A DNA stretch of 24,085 nt from an uncultured Roseburia sp. Lineage in GTDB: Bacteria; Bacillota; Clostridia; Lachnospirales; Lachnospiraceae. The stretch's first letter is position 1; each line of letters begins with the position of its first letter. The notes below the pieces were generated by a model. It made no database searches. It was not told where the DNA came from and worked only from the letters and a program-made list of their open reading frames with translations. The stretch covers positions 1 through 24,085 of the forward strand of contig CAJTYI010000041.1 in NCBI GenBank assembly GCA_910584215.1. Direction: 5' to 3'. The position numbers and the translations under genes were made by a program. Of this stretch, positions 15,291-22,439 are shown piece after piece.

Positions 15291-16718
15291 ATGTTGCCAC
15301 AGCAGTTTTTAGAGCGCATGCAACAGTTTTTGGGCGAGGAATACCCGGCGTTTTTGGCAAGCTATGAGCAGCTGAGAGTTCATGCGCTGCGGCTGAATCC
15401 GCAAAAAACAGACGCGGAAAGTTTTTTTCTTCAGCGGTTGTTTGGCTTAGCGCCGGTTCCCTGGGCACAAAACGGATTTTTTTATGCGCCGGGCGAGGAG
15501 CCGGGTAAGCATCCTTACCATGCGGCCGGTGTTTATTACATACAGGAGCCGAGCGCCATGGCTCCTGTCGAATACCTGTTTTGGGACGGTAAGGCCGGTG
15601 CAGTGCCGATGGAGCAGGAACGCGTGCTTGATCTGTGTGCGGCCCCGGGAGGAAAAAGCACGCAGATTGCGGCGAAGATGGCGGGGCAGGGCATTTTGCT
15701 CTGCAATGAGATACATCCGGCCAGAGCCAAGATACTTTCCGAAAATATAGAGCGGCTTGGTGTCGCTAACGCTATGGTGACAAATGAGACCCCGGAAAAA
15801 CTGGCGCAGCTATTCGACGGATATTTTACCAGAATCCTGGTGGACGCGCCCTGTTCCGGGGAGGGAATGTTCAAAAAAAATGAGGATGCCAGGGAGGAGT
15901 GGAGTATGGAAAACATTGCCCTCTGCGCCGCCAGACAGGACGGTATCTTGGACTGCGCCGCTTCGATGCTTTCTGCGGGCGGGAAGCTGGTCTATTCCAC
16001 CTGTACGTTTGCCCCGGAGGAAAACGAGGGAACGATCACCCGTTTTCTGTGCCGTCACCCGGAGTTTGCGATTGAAAAAGTGAAAACATATCCGGGTATG
16101 GAGAGCGGCAGACCAGAGTGGTATGAGGGCGCTGTGCGGGAGGTGGCGGACACGGTGCGCCTGTTTCCGCATCATGTTAAGGGGGAGGGACATTTTCTCG
16201 CAGTGCTAAAAAAAGCGGGGCGGCGGGAGACGTCGGCGGTCAGCCTGGGCAGCCGCTTTGGACTGGAGAGGGGAATGTCTGATTCGGTCAGGCGGCAGCC
16301 GGGAAACGGAGTGTTGGAATGGGAGGAGTTTGCGCACGAAACGCTGCGGGAATCGTTCGGCGGAAATTATATTAAATTTGGTGACCAGTTATATCTGGCG
16401 CCGGAGGGCATGCCGTCTACCAGACAGCTTAAAGTGCTCCGCCCGGGGCTGCATCTTGGCACCATCCAAAAGAACCGCCTAAAACCTTCCCACGCGCTGG
16501 CCCTTTATCTGCATCCCGAGCAGGTCAGATACCGTGTGGATTTGCCGGCAGACAGCAGCGAGATCAGGGCGTATTTGAGCGGGCAGGCGCTGCAATGGGA
16601 GGGAGAAAAAGGCTGGCATTTGGTGACGGTAGACGGTTACAGTATCGGTTGGGCAAAACAGGCGGGGGGTGTCTTAAAAAATCATTATCCCAAAGGACTA
16701 AGGATTCATTATGCGTGA
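15291..16718 (+). CDS. rsmF: RsmF/NOP2-family rRNA m5C methyltransferase
   Basis: A 475-residue SAM-dependent RNA cytosine-C5 methyltransferase of the RsmB/RsmF/NOP2/Sun family. The SAM-binding loop is LDLCAAPGGKSTQ, followed by CNEIHPARAKILSENIERLG. The two family cysteines are present: C188 in DAPCSGEGMF and C238 in YSTCTFAPEENE. The C-terminal third (about 330-475) matches the RsmF-type RNA-binding region (YLAPEGMPS, LRPGLHLGTIQKNRLKPSHALAL). No N-terminal NusB-like domain is present, which separates it from RsmB. The predicted target is 16S rRNA, but the exact cytosine cannot be deduced. The start ATG lies two bases after the upstream stop codon, so translation is probably coupled; its 3' end overlaps the next gene by eight bases. 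The symbol reflects family only. Confidence 0.9.
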   Translation: MLPQQFLERMQQFLGEEYPAFLASYEQLRVHALRLNPQKTDAESFFLQRLFGLAPVPWAQNGFFYAPGEEPGKHPYHAAGVYYIQEPSAMAPVEYLFWDGKAGAVPMEQERVLDLCAAPGGKSTQIAAKMAGQGILLCNEIHPARAKILSENIERLGVANAMVTNETPEKLAQLFDGYFTRILVDAPCSGEGMFKKNEDAREEWSMENIALCAARQDGILDCAASMLSAGGKLVYSTCTFAPEENEGTITRFLCRHPEFAIEKVKTYPGMESGRPEWYEGAVREVADTVRLFPHHVKGEGHFLAVLKKAGRRETSAVSLGSRFGLERGMSDSVRRQPGNGVLEWEEFAHETLRESFGGNYIKFGDQLYLAPEGMPSTRQLKVLRPGLHLGTIQKNRLKPSHALALYLHPEQVRYRVDLPADSSEIRAYLSGQALQWEGEKGWHLVTVDGYSIGWAKQAGGVLKNHYPKGLRIHYA

Positions 16719-17316
16719 GAAAAATCAAATATTTGGCAGGCTGTCTTTGGGGGAATGTCTGACTGACATTTTTTTGCGCGGCATTGTCGAGAAGTATCAT
16801 TATGAAGAGAAAGACTATGCGGCGCTTGGCAGGGTGGCTTCTGATGTAAGAATATGTATCAAAGATCAGGAGAATTTTTGTGTGAGCTACGATGAGAGGG
16901 TATGGCCGACGGGGCGGGATGCGCTTGTGACGCTGACGCTTGGCGCCGGCATCGATCTTTTGCAGGAGCGCTATCACAGTGGGGGACGGTTAATGGAAAG
17001 TTATATGTTAGAGAATTGCAGCAGTGAGCTTTTGCGCTTGGGGTATGAAAAGGTGCATCAGCTGATTGTGGAACAGACCGGTATGTATGTCGCGCAGGCG
17101 TTCTTTTTTGGCGGCAATGATGAGTATTCGCTCGAGCAGATGGCTTGGCAGCTTAAGGAGCGGGGGATAAAGAATATATCCTGCACAGCGGATTATTGTC
17201 TGAGGCCGACGAAAAGTGTTGTCTACTGCGTGAGACTAGGCTTTGAGGAACCGGTTGCAAAAAGTATATGCAGTGATTGTGCCAACAGGTTAGCATGTCG
17301 CCAATGCTTTCCGTGA
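16711..17316 (+). CDS. MetH reactivation-domain-like protein with C-terminal four-cysteine motif
   Basis: A 201-residue protein whose organisation resembles stand-alone cobalamin-dependent methionine synthase activation-domain proteins of Clostridia: a VTLTLGAGIDLLQERY block near 70-85, MLENCSSELLRLG, and late CTADYCLRPTKSVVYCVRLG followed by a cysteine cluster. The cluster C187-x2-C190-x5-C196-x2-C199 could bind zinc or an iron-sulfur cluster. In such proteins the domain aids reductive reactivation of B12 by SAM; whether this one does so is unproven, and no metH is in the window. It starts at ATG 16711, eight bases inside the end of the methyltransferase gene, with AAGGA-type bases in reach, so translation is likely coupled. 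It is the last gene of the operon. Confidence 0.65.
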   Translation: MREKNQIFGRLSLGECLTDIFLRGIVEKYHYEEKDYAALGRVASDVRICIKDQENFCVSYDERVWPTGRDALVTLTLGAGIDLLQERYHSGGRLMESYMLENCSSELLRLGYEKVHQLIVEQTGMYVAQAFFFGGNDEYSLEQMAWQLKERGIKNISCTADYCLRPTKSVVYCVRLGFEEPVAKSICSDCANRLACRQCFP

Positions 17317-17354
17317 CAGATCATGGCGCGGCGGCAAAATGCTAGCTCAAAGGT

Positions 17355-17375
17355 CTGCTGCGTTTGTCGCAGCAG
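17355..17375. other. Perfect 8-bp hairpin at the end of the operon
   Basis: CTGCTGCG (17355-17362) pairs perfectly with CGCAGCAG (17368-17375) around the loop TTTGT. It starts 38 bases after the last operon gene. No T-run follows, so it is at best an atypical terminator or an mRNA 3' end structure. It also contains one TGTCGCA sequence. Confidence 0.45.
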
Positions 17376-17385
17376 CAAATCGCGT

Positions 17386-17477
17386 TGGCGTATGTGTGTC
17401 GTGTTCTGTCGCAATCTGTCGAAACATGGCAGATGCGGGAATCTGTCTAACACAAAATGGTGTCGTAATTTGTCGAA
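17386..17477 (+). promoter_or_regulatory. Array of Spo0A-box-like (0A box) sequences
   Basis: The 0A-box core for Spo0A binding is TGTCGAA. This stretch carries TGGCGTA (17386), TGTCGTG (17397), TGTCGCA (17407), TGTCGAA (17417), TGTCTAA (17444), TGTCGTA (17461) and TGTCGAA (17471), all on the same strand. Members at 17397, 17407 and 17417, and at 17461 and 17471, are exactly 10 bp apart, one helical turn, as expected for head-to-tail protein binding. The last box in its context, TTTGTCGAAA, is a full-length match. The array precedes the dual pseudo-receiver gene at 17624 and fills the gap after the previous operon. Confidence 0.65.
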
Positions 17478-17511
17478 ACTTGAGATATTATGACAGTAAA
17501 TGATGAGAAAA

Positions 17512-17562
17512 TTGTCAGATCGGCGTTTTGGGGTGTAAGAACAGAGGAAAATGCGATATACT
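17512..17562 (+). promoter_or_regulatory. Candidate promoter elements of the dual pseudo-receiver gene
   Basis: Two options are visible: TTGTCA (17512-17517) with TGTAAG (17534-17539) at a 16-base spacer, or a TATACT -10 box (17557-17562) whose -35 position carries no consensus. The second would fit an activator-dependent promoter under the upstream 0A-like boxes. I cannot choose between them. Confidence 0.35.
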
Positions 17563-17623
17563 GTAATTCACGGGGAAAAGGTTTTATGAAAACATGGAAA
17601 TATCTTATTGGAGGAAATCTGGT

Positions 17624-18451
17624 ATGAGAAAAAAATTAACCATGTTGATTGCGGAAAATAATGAAAGAAACCGTACCCAGTTTCAAAAAATATACGAGGA
17701 AGAGTATCATGTATTGATTGCGGCAAACGGCTGTGAGGCGCTGGAAATTCTACAGAAAGAAGATGTGGACATCATGATTCTTGCGTTGGATATGCCATGT
17801 GGGGAAGGGGAAAAGGTTATACGGCAGATGAAAAAAAACGAAAGGTGGGAAAATATTCCGATTATTGTGAAAACTGTGAAGTATTCAAAAGCACAAGCCA
17901 AGCAGCTTGGTATGGGAGCAGATGACTGTCTAGTCATGCCGGAGGATATGGAGGCGGTGAAAAACAGTGTGGAACATATGGTAAAACACTGTGTCAACAG
18001 GCCAAAAGTCTTTCGTTACAGCGAGATGTCGCTGTTGATTATTGACGATGATGCCTTGGCTTGCGAGTTCACAAAATTACATATCAGGCGTTTGGGGATG
18101 CGGTATCAGGTGGCTGACAGCGCAGAGCTTGCAGTGCAAATGATAGCGGATGCCATAGCGGCGGACAGGCCGTTTGCTATGTGTTTGATCAATGGGCAGA
18201 TGCATCAGTCAGACAGCGCGGCTGTGGTGAACAAAATAAGAGAGCGTTTTGACGAAAACCAGCTCTTGATTTCCTGTGTCTGCCGTGAATGCGGCAGTGA
18301 ACAAGCGTCTACGCACAGCGGGGCCGACTATATCCTGGAATGGCCGATTACGCAGGAAAAACTATACCGATTGATGACAAACGTGCAGCGTGACTTGGAA
18401 AAAAAACATGAAAAATATACTTTACAAAATAATCAAAAGGGTTTACAATAA
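17624..18451 (+). CDS. Dual pseudo-receiver protein (two degenerate REC domains, no output domain)
   Basis: A 275-residue protein of two CheY-like receiver domains in tandem (about 5-122 and 135-255) with no DNA-binding or enzymatic output. Both have lost the phosphorylation chemistry. In REC1 the phospho-acceptor position is A54 (ILALDMP where families have LLDxxMP), the acidic pair is EN, and the lysine is M105. In REC2 the acidic cluster D141-D143 remains, but the acceptor is N190 (LINGQM) and the lysine is W240 (ILEWP). Phosphotransfer is therefore unlikely, and the domains probably work as protein-binding modules. The start is ATG 17624 with GGAGG nine bases upstream; an in-frame ATG at 17594 lacks a well-spaced site. 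The upstream 0A-like array implies control at the onset of sporulation or stationary phase. The thrS leader promoter overlaps its 3' end. Confidence 0.85.
   Translation: MRKKLTMLIAENNERNRTQFQKIYEEEYHVLIAANGCEALEILQKEDVDIMILALDMPCGEGEKVIRQMKKNERWENIPIIVKTVKYSKAQAKQLGMGADDCLVMPEDMEAVKNSVEHMVKHCVNRPKVFRYSEMSLLIIDDDALACEFTKLHIRRLGMRYQVADSAELAVQMIADAIAADRPFAMCLINGQMHQSDSAAVVNKIRERFDENQLLISCVCRECGSEQASTHSGADYILEWPITQEKLYRLMTNVQRDLEKKHEKYTLQNNQKGLQ
18421..18449 (+). promoter_or_regulatory. Sigma-A promoter of the thrS T-box leader
   Basis: TTTACA (18421-18426) and TACAAT (18444-18449) are separated by exactly 17 bases, each with five of six consensus matches. The promoter lies inside the last codons of the pseudo-receiver gene, and the predicted start is near 18456. 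Confidence 0.75.
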
Positions 18452-18455
18452 ATTT

Positions 18456-18788
18456 CATTAATAAGACAAAGCAATGACAAGAAGAGTACGTCATGGAATG
18501 TCGCAGAGAAGGATGCCCAGGGGAATATTTTGATTTCCACTGTGTGGTGAAAGCATCCGGCAGAAAGTGACCGAAGACCACCTTGGAGCGGCCTTAATCA
18601 GGCACGGTGATTCCGTTATAATCACAACGAGATTTTTGTGGAGGAGTGAAATGTTTAACAGAGAGCGATTTCATGAAAGTAAATGTGGGTGGAACCACGG
18701 TGAAGTATTTCCGTATAGGAAGCGTTTATCGTCCCGGCAGTAAGTAATAATGGCAAGAGAGCTGTTATTCTTACCGCCGTTTTTTTAT
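18456..18788 (+). promoter_or_regulatory. T-box leader (tRNA-Thr-sensing riboswitch) of thrS
   Basis: The leader contains the T-box core GGGTGGAACCACGG at 18687-18700, within the antiterminator, followed by a terminator with a T-run. Stem I features are visible upstream: an AGTA element near 18484, an AGAGAA bulge near 18505, GGATGC pairing with GCATCC, and a specifier ACC (threonine codon) at 18570-18572 in the context AAAGTG-ACC-GAAG. Uncharged tRNA-Thr (anticodon GGU) should pair with ACC and with the T-box bulge, stabilising the antiterminator and allowing thrS transcription when threonine is scarce. The downstream thrS gene agrees with the specifier. I did not compute the fold. This explains the 460-base gap before thrS. 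Confidence 0.92.
18735..18787 (+). terminator. T-box regulated intrinsic terminator
   Basis: The arm beginning CGGCAGTAAG (18735) pairs with the arm ending CTTACCGCCG (18779), with minor mismatches, followed by eight T residues at 18780-18787. Its left arm lies just downstream of the antiterminator sequence, as in other T-box leaders. Confidence 0.88.
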
Positions 18789-18849
18789 TCTCAGGGATAT
18801 AAAAAAGTATGATAAAGATAACTGCCGCCGCGGCAAGCGTTCCTCGGGA

Positions 18850-18878
18850 CGAGTAGGAGAAGGGAACTTCCCTGCTCG
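18850..18878 (+). other. Additional strong hairpin with GNRA-type tetraloop between the T-box terminator and thrS
   Basis: CGAGTAGG (18850-18857) pairs with CCTGCTCG (18871-18878) with one G-U pair. After a one-base bulge, GAAG pairs with CTTC around the loop GGAA. CGAG 18850-18853 could instead pair with CTCG at 18843-18846, giving two exclusive structures. A short ATTTTC follows, weaker than a standard terminator tail. It lies 35 bases upstream of the thrS start. Confidence 0.5.
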
Positions 18879-18913
18879 ATTTTCAAATGATAGGAAGAGA
18901 GAAAGGAAAGGGA

Positions 18914-20890
18914 ATGACTATGAAAATCACATTAAAGGACGGCTCCATAAAGGAGTATGATGAGGCAAAGTCGGTCTATGACATTGCAAAAGACATCAGT
19001 GAAGGACTGGCGCGGGTAGCATGCGCCGGGGAGGTAAACGGTGCGCTCGTTGATCTGCGCACCCAATTGCAGGACGATTGTACCTTAAATATTATTACGG
19101 TAAATGACCCGGAAGGGCTTCGTGTAATCCGCCATACCGCCTCACATGTATTGGCGGAGGCCGTGAAGCGATTATACCCGAATGCCAAAGTCACCATAGG
19201 ACCCGCGATCGACGAGGGATTTTATTATGATTTTGAGGCGGAACCGTTTTCGAGGGAAGATCTCGATCAAATTGAAGCCGAGATGAAAAAGATCATCAAG
19301 GAGGGCCATGAGATCACCAGATTTACACTGCCGCGAGCGGAGGCGGTGAAGCTGATGCAGGAAAAACAAGAGCCGTTTAAGGTGGAATTGATTGAAGAGC
19401 TGCCGGAAGATGCCGAGATTTCTTTTTATGACCAGGGGGGATTTATTGATCTTTGCGCAGGTCCTCATCTGATGAGTACCAAGGGAGTCAAGGCGTTTAA
19501 GCTGACGTCCTCCTCTATGGCATACTGGCGCGGGGATTCTGATAAAGCGCGCCTGCAGCGAATTTATGGCACCGCCTACAACAAAAAAGATGATCTGGCG
19601 GCGCATTTAGAGCGCATGGAAGACGCAAAGCGCCGCGATCACAACAGACTTGGCCGTGAGATGGGCTTATTTACCACGGTGGATGTGATTGGCCAAGGGC
19701 TTCCGCTGTTTACGCCAAAGGGAACAAAGATGATTATGAAATTGCAGCGGTGGATTGAGGATATCGAGGAGAACGAGTGGGGATATGTCCGCACCAGGAC
19801 ACCGCTTATGGCAAAGTCCGATCTGTACAAAATTTCCGGCCACTGGGACCACTATAAAGAGGGGATGTTTGTGCTTGGGGATGAGGAGACAGACAAAGAA
19901 GTCTTTGCACTTCGCCCGATGACTTGCCCGTTCCAGTATTATGTGTATAAAAATGAGCAGCACTCCTACCGTGACCTGCCGATTCGTATGGGGGAGACGT
20001 CGACTCTGTTTCGCTCGGAGGATTCCGGCGAGATGCACGGATTGACCCGTGTGCGCCAGTTTACGATCTCCGAGGGACACTTGATTGTGCGTCCCGATCA
20101 GATGGTGGAAGAATTCAAAGGATGTCTTGCGCTGGCAAAGCATTGTCTTACGACGCTGGGGGTGGAGGAAGATGTGACCTACCATCTTTCCAAATGTGAC
20201 CCCAATAATCGCGAAAAATACATCGGTGATCCCGAAGTTTGGGAGCAGACGCAGCAGCACATGCGCGATATCTTGAACGAGCTTCAGATCGATTTTGTGG
20301 AAGATGTGGGCGAAGCCGCGTTTTATGGACCCAAGGTGGACATCAATGCCCGCAATGTGTACGGCAAGGATGACACGATGATTACCATACAGTGGGATGC
20401 ACTGTTGGCGGAACAGTTTGATATGTATTTTATCGATGAGAACGGCAACAAGGTGCGGCCGTATATCATTCACAGAACGTCCATCGGATGCTACGAGCGC
20501 ACGCTCGCATGGCTGATTGAGAAGTACGCCGGCAAGTTCCCGACCTGGCTGTGCGCGGAGCAGGTAAGAGTTCTGCCGATTTCTGATAAATATAGCGCTT
20601 ATGCAGATGAGGTCGCAAAGGAGTTAAAGAGAAACGGTATTGACGCCACAGTGGACGCGCGCTCCGAAAAGATCGGCTTTAAAATCCGCGAGGCAAGGCT
20701 TGATAAATTGCCGTATATGCTCGTCGTTGGCCAGCAGGAGGAGGCGGACCACACGGTTTCTGTCCGCAGCCGTTTCGCCGGAGACGAGGGTGTGAAACCT
20801 CTTGGTGAGTTTATTGCAGCGATTGCCAAGGAGATCAGGACGAAAGAAATCCGCAGGGAAATCCCGCAGGAAGAGCGTCAGAATAAATAG
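18914..20890 (+). CDS. thrS: Threonyl-tRNA synthetase
   Basis: A 658-residue class II aminoacyl-tRNA synthetase that charges tRNA-Thr. In order: TGS domain (3-64), editing domain with H74 and H78 (HTASH) and C181 and H185 (CAGPH), catalytic core with the zinc ligands C338 (RPMTCPFQ), H389 (ISEGH) and H520 (IIHRTSIG), and the C-terminal anticodon-binding domain (about 545-640). The motif 2 region is the RPMTCPFQYYVYKNEQHSYRDLP variant rather than RPMNCPGH; the zinc cysteine is retained. The start is ATG 18914 or ATG 18920, both well served by the AAAGGAAAGGG tract; the second would give MKITLKDGS. An upstream in-frame ATG at 18887 has no ribosome site. Expression is controlled by the T-box leader. 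It is a single-gene unit ending before a GC-rich terminator. Confidence 0.98.
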   Translation: MTMKITLKDGSIKEYDEAKSVYDIAKDISEGLARVACAGEVNGALVDLRTQLQDDCTLNIITVNDPEGLRVIRHTASHVLAEAVKRLYPNAKVTIGPAIDEGFYYDFEAEPFSREDLDQIEAEMKKIIKEGHEITRFTLPRAEAVKLMQEKQEPFKVELIEELPEDAEISFYDQGGFIDLCAGPHLMSTKGVKAFKLTSSSMAYWRGDSDKARLQRIYGTAYNKKDDLAAHLERMEDAKRRDHNRLGREMGLFTTVDVIGQGLPLFTPKGTKMIMKLQRWIEDIEENEWGYVRTRTPLMAKSDLYKISGHWDHYKEGMFVLGDEETDKEVFALRPMTCPFQYYVYKNEQHSYRDLPIRMGETSTLFRSEDSGEMHGLTRVRQFTISEGHLIVRPDQMVEEFKGCLALAKHCLTTLGVEEDVTYHLSKCDPNNREKYIGDPEVWEQTQQHMRDILNELQIDFVEDVGEAAFYGPKVDINARNVYGKDDTMITIQWDALLAEQFDMYFIDENGNKVRPYIIHRTSIGCYERTLAWLIEKYAGKFPTWLCAEQVRVLPISDKYSAYADEVAKELKRNGIDATVDARSEKIGFKIREARLDKLPYMLVVGQQEEADHTVSVRSRFAGDEGVKPLGEFIAAIAKEIRTKEIRREIPQEERQNK

Positions 20891-20940
20891 AGACTCAAAC
20901 AGCAAACAGTGCGCTTTTAGAATGGAGCTCATGTTTGACA

Positions 20941-20966
20941 GGGGGCAGGACATCAGTCCTGCCCCC
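20941..20966. terminator. GC-rich terminator between convergent thrS and aroC
   Basis: A perfect 11-bp stem, GGGGGCAGGAC with GTCCTGCCCCC, encloses a four-base loop ATCA. It lies 50 bases after thrS and 13 bases after the aroC stop on the other strand, so it can serve both. T-runs are weak on both sides. Confidence 0.75.
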
Positions 20967-20979
20967 CTTGGTTTAAGTG

Positions 20980-22083
20980 TTATACATGATAAAATTTTGC
21001 AATTGAGTCCATTTTGGCGCTCATATTGACAAGCAGGGCATCTAAAATAGTCAGCGCCGCCATGGATTCGATTACCACAACGGCTCTCGGCACAATCACC
21101 GGGTCGTGGCGGCCTTTGATGCTGATTTCGATTTCTTCGCCCTGCTGATTGATTGTCTGCTGGGGGGCGGCAATCGAGGGGGTAGGCTTGATGGCGGCGC
21201 GCAAAATTATATCGCTGCCGTCACTGATGCCGCCTAAGATGCCGCCGGCATGGTTGGTACTCTTTTTCACTTTACCGTTTTCATGGCGGCGGAATGAGTC
21301 GTTGTTTGTTTTTCCGGTCGCCTCAGCCACGGCAAAGCCGTCACCGATTTCAAAGCCTTTGACTGCGCCGATGGACAGGATAGCTTTTGCCAGATTGGCA
21401 TCCAGCTTTTCAAAAACCGGATCACCGATACCGGCAGGCATACCTGTCACGATACACTCTACGATGCCGCCCGAGGAATTGTGTTCTGCCATGCAGGCGT
21501 CAAGATATGCCTGGGCTTTTTTTGCGGCAACGGCATCCGGCATATTGACGGAGTTTTGGCTGCATTCCTCTAGATCAAAGCGCGAAGAGTCAATGGAGAC
21601 GGGGCCGATGGATTTGGTGTAGGCGGCAAGCCGGATGCCGAGCCGGTTTAAGATTTTGACGGCAACGGCGCCGGCAGCCACGCGGCCGATGGTTTCGCGC
21701 CCGGAGGAGCGCCCGCCGCCCCGATAGTCGCGAAAGCCGTATTTGGCGTCGAATGTATAGTCCGCGTGTCCGGGCCGATAACAGGTGGCAATCTCGCCGT
21801 AATCCCGCGAGCGCTGGTCCTTGTTTTTGACAACCAGGGATAGCGGCGTTCCCGTTGTTTTTCCCTCAAAAACGCCGGATAATATTTCGACCATGTCTGT
21901 CTCCTGCCTTGGCGTAGTATATTTAGACTGACCGGGTTTTCGGCGGTTTAAAAACAGTTGAATATCATCCTCGCTGAGTGCAAGACCCGCGGGACAGCCG
22001 TCGATGACGACCCCTAATCCCTTACCGTGGGATTCTCCCCATGTGGTGATTTTAAAGATTGTTCCGAATGTAGAACCTGCCAT
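20980..22083 (-). CDS. aroC: Chorismate synthase
   Basis: A 367-residue enzyme that makes chorismate from EPSP (anti-1,4 elimination of phosphate) in the last shared step of aromatic biosynthesis. It requires reduced FMN. Family signatures are present: GESHGKGLGVVIDG near the N-terminus, FLNRRKPGQS, RPGHADYTFDAKYGFRDYRGGGRSSGRET in adjacent blocks, GGISDGSDI, and GRHDPVIVPRAVVVIESMAAL. There is no flavin-reductase domain, so it is a monofunctional enzyme relying on an external reductant. The start ATG 22083 has GGAGG six bases upstream; the frame extends further up, but that part overlaps the ferredoxin gene. It follows that ferredoxin gene after 19 bases on the same strand. Confidence 0.98.
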   Translation of the reverse strand: MAGSTFGTIFKITTWGESHGKGLGVVIDGCPAGLALSEDDIQLFLNRRKPGQSKYTTPRQETDMVEILSGVFEGKTTGTPLSLVVKNKDQRSRDYGEIATCYRPGHADYTFDAKYGFRDYRGGGRSSGRETIGRVAAGAVAVKILNRLGIRLAAYTKSIGPVSIDSSRFDLEECSQNSVNMPDAVAAKKAQAYLDACMAEHNSSGGIVECIVTGMPAGIGDPVFEKLDANLAKAILSIGAVKGFEIGDGFAVAEATGKTNNDSFRRHENGKVKKSTNHAGGILGGISDGSDIILRAAIKPTPSIAAPQQTINQQGEEIEISIKGRHDPVIVPRAVVVIESMAALTILDALLVNMSAKMDSIAKFYHV

Positions 22084-22102
22084 AAGGCACCTCCTGTATA
22101 TT

Positions 22103-22288
22103 TTAAAATACCAATGCTTTCTTAGGACAGTAATCTGAACATTTGCCACAACTGATACACTTGCTGTAGTCTATTGTGGGCGCTTCAAAACCGTTCTGGC
22201 TTAACGCCCCGACCGGGCAGACATTTACAGCAGGGCATTTGTGATTTTGAGGACAGTTATCTGTAATTATTTGTAATTTTTTCTCCAT
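22103..22288 (-). CDS. Small ferredoxin-like 4Fe-4S protein upstream of aroC
   Basis: A 61-residue iron-sulfur protein. The second motif is a canonical C44-x2-C47-x2-C50-x3-C54-P. The first has unusual spacing, C12-x5-C18-x5-C24-P, giving seven cysteines instead of the eight of a standard two-cluster ferredoxin, so it may hold one full cluster plus a modified or three-ligand one. The start ATG 22288 has GGAG eight bases upstream, and a good promoter lies at 22324-22351. It ends 19 bases before aroC, so the two form an operon. Chorismate synthase needs reduced FMN, so an electron-delivery role is attractive but unproven. Confidence 0.88.
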   Translation of the reverse strand: MEKKLQIITDNCPQNHKCPAVNVCPVGALSQNGFEAPTIDYSKCISCGKCSDYCPKKALVF

Positions 22289-22323
22289 AAAGCGATCTCC
22301 TTTTTTAAATGCGGTTTAGAACA

Positions 22324-22351
22324 ATTATATCATGTTTTGCATAAATGTGAA
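22324..22351 (-). promoter_or_regulatory. Sigma-A promoter of the ferredoxin-aroC operon
   Basis: On the minus strand TTCACA (22351-22346) and a perfect TATAAT (22329-22324) are 16 bases apart, with an extended TGA before the -10 box. Confidence 0.8.
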
Positions 22352-22386
22352 ACGATTGATTCTATTATAAGAAAAAATTAACGAAA

Positions 22387-22436
22387 GCCTTATTTGCGGT
22401 GAAAGCGGATTGCCTTATTTGTGGCAAAAGCGGATA
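22387..22436. repeat. Tandem 25-bp direct repeat upstream of the aroA promoter
   Basis: Two adjacent 25-base units (22387-22411 and 22412-22436) share GCCTTATTTG at their start and AAAGCGGAT at their end, with only about four differences. A fainter third AAAAGCGAT follows at 22447-22454. The repeat abuts the aroA -35 box and lies between divergent shikimate-pathway promoters, so it may be a regulator site. Confidence 0.7.
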
Positions 22437-22439
22437 TGC

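Noticed and set aside
19667..20473. Long minus-strand open frame (268 codons) inside thrS
   Set aside because: It lies fully antisense to a strongly conserved gene, has no ribosome site and gives a protein without recognisable motifs.
22387..22436. Tandem repeat as the start of a CRISPR array
   Set aside because: The two units are directly adjacent with no spacer and there are no cas genes; a regulatory repeat is more likely.
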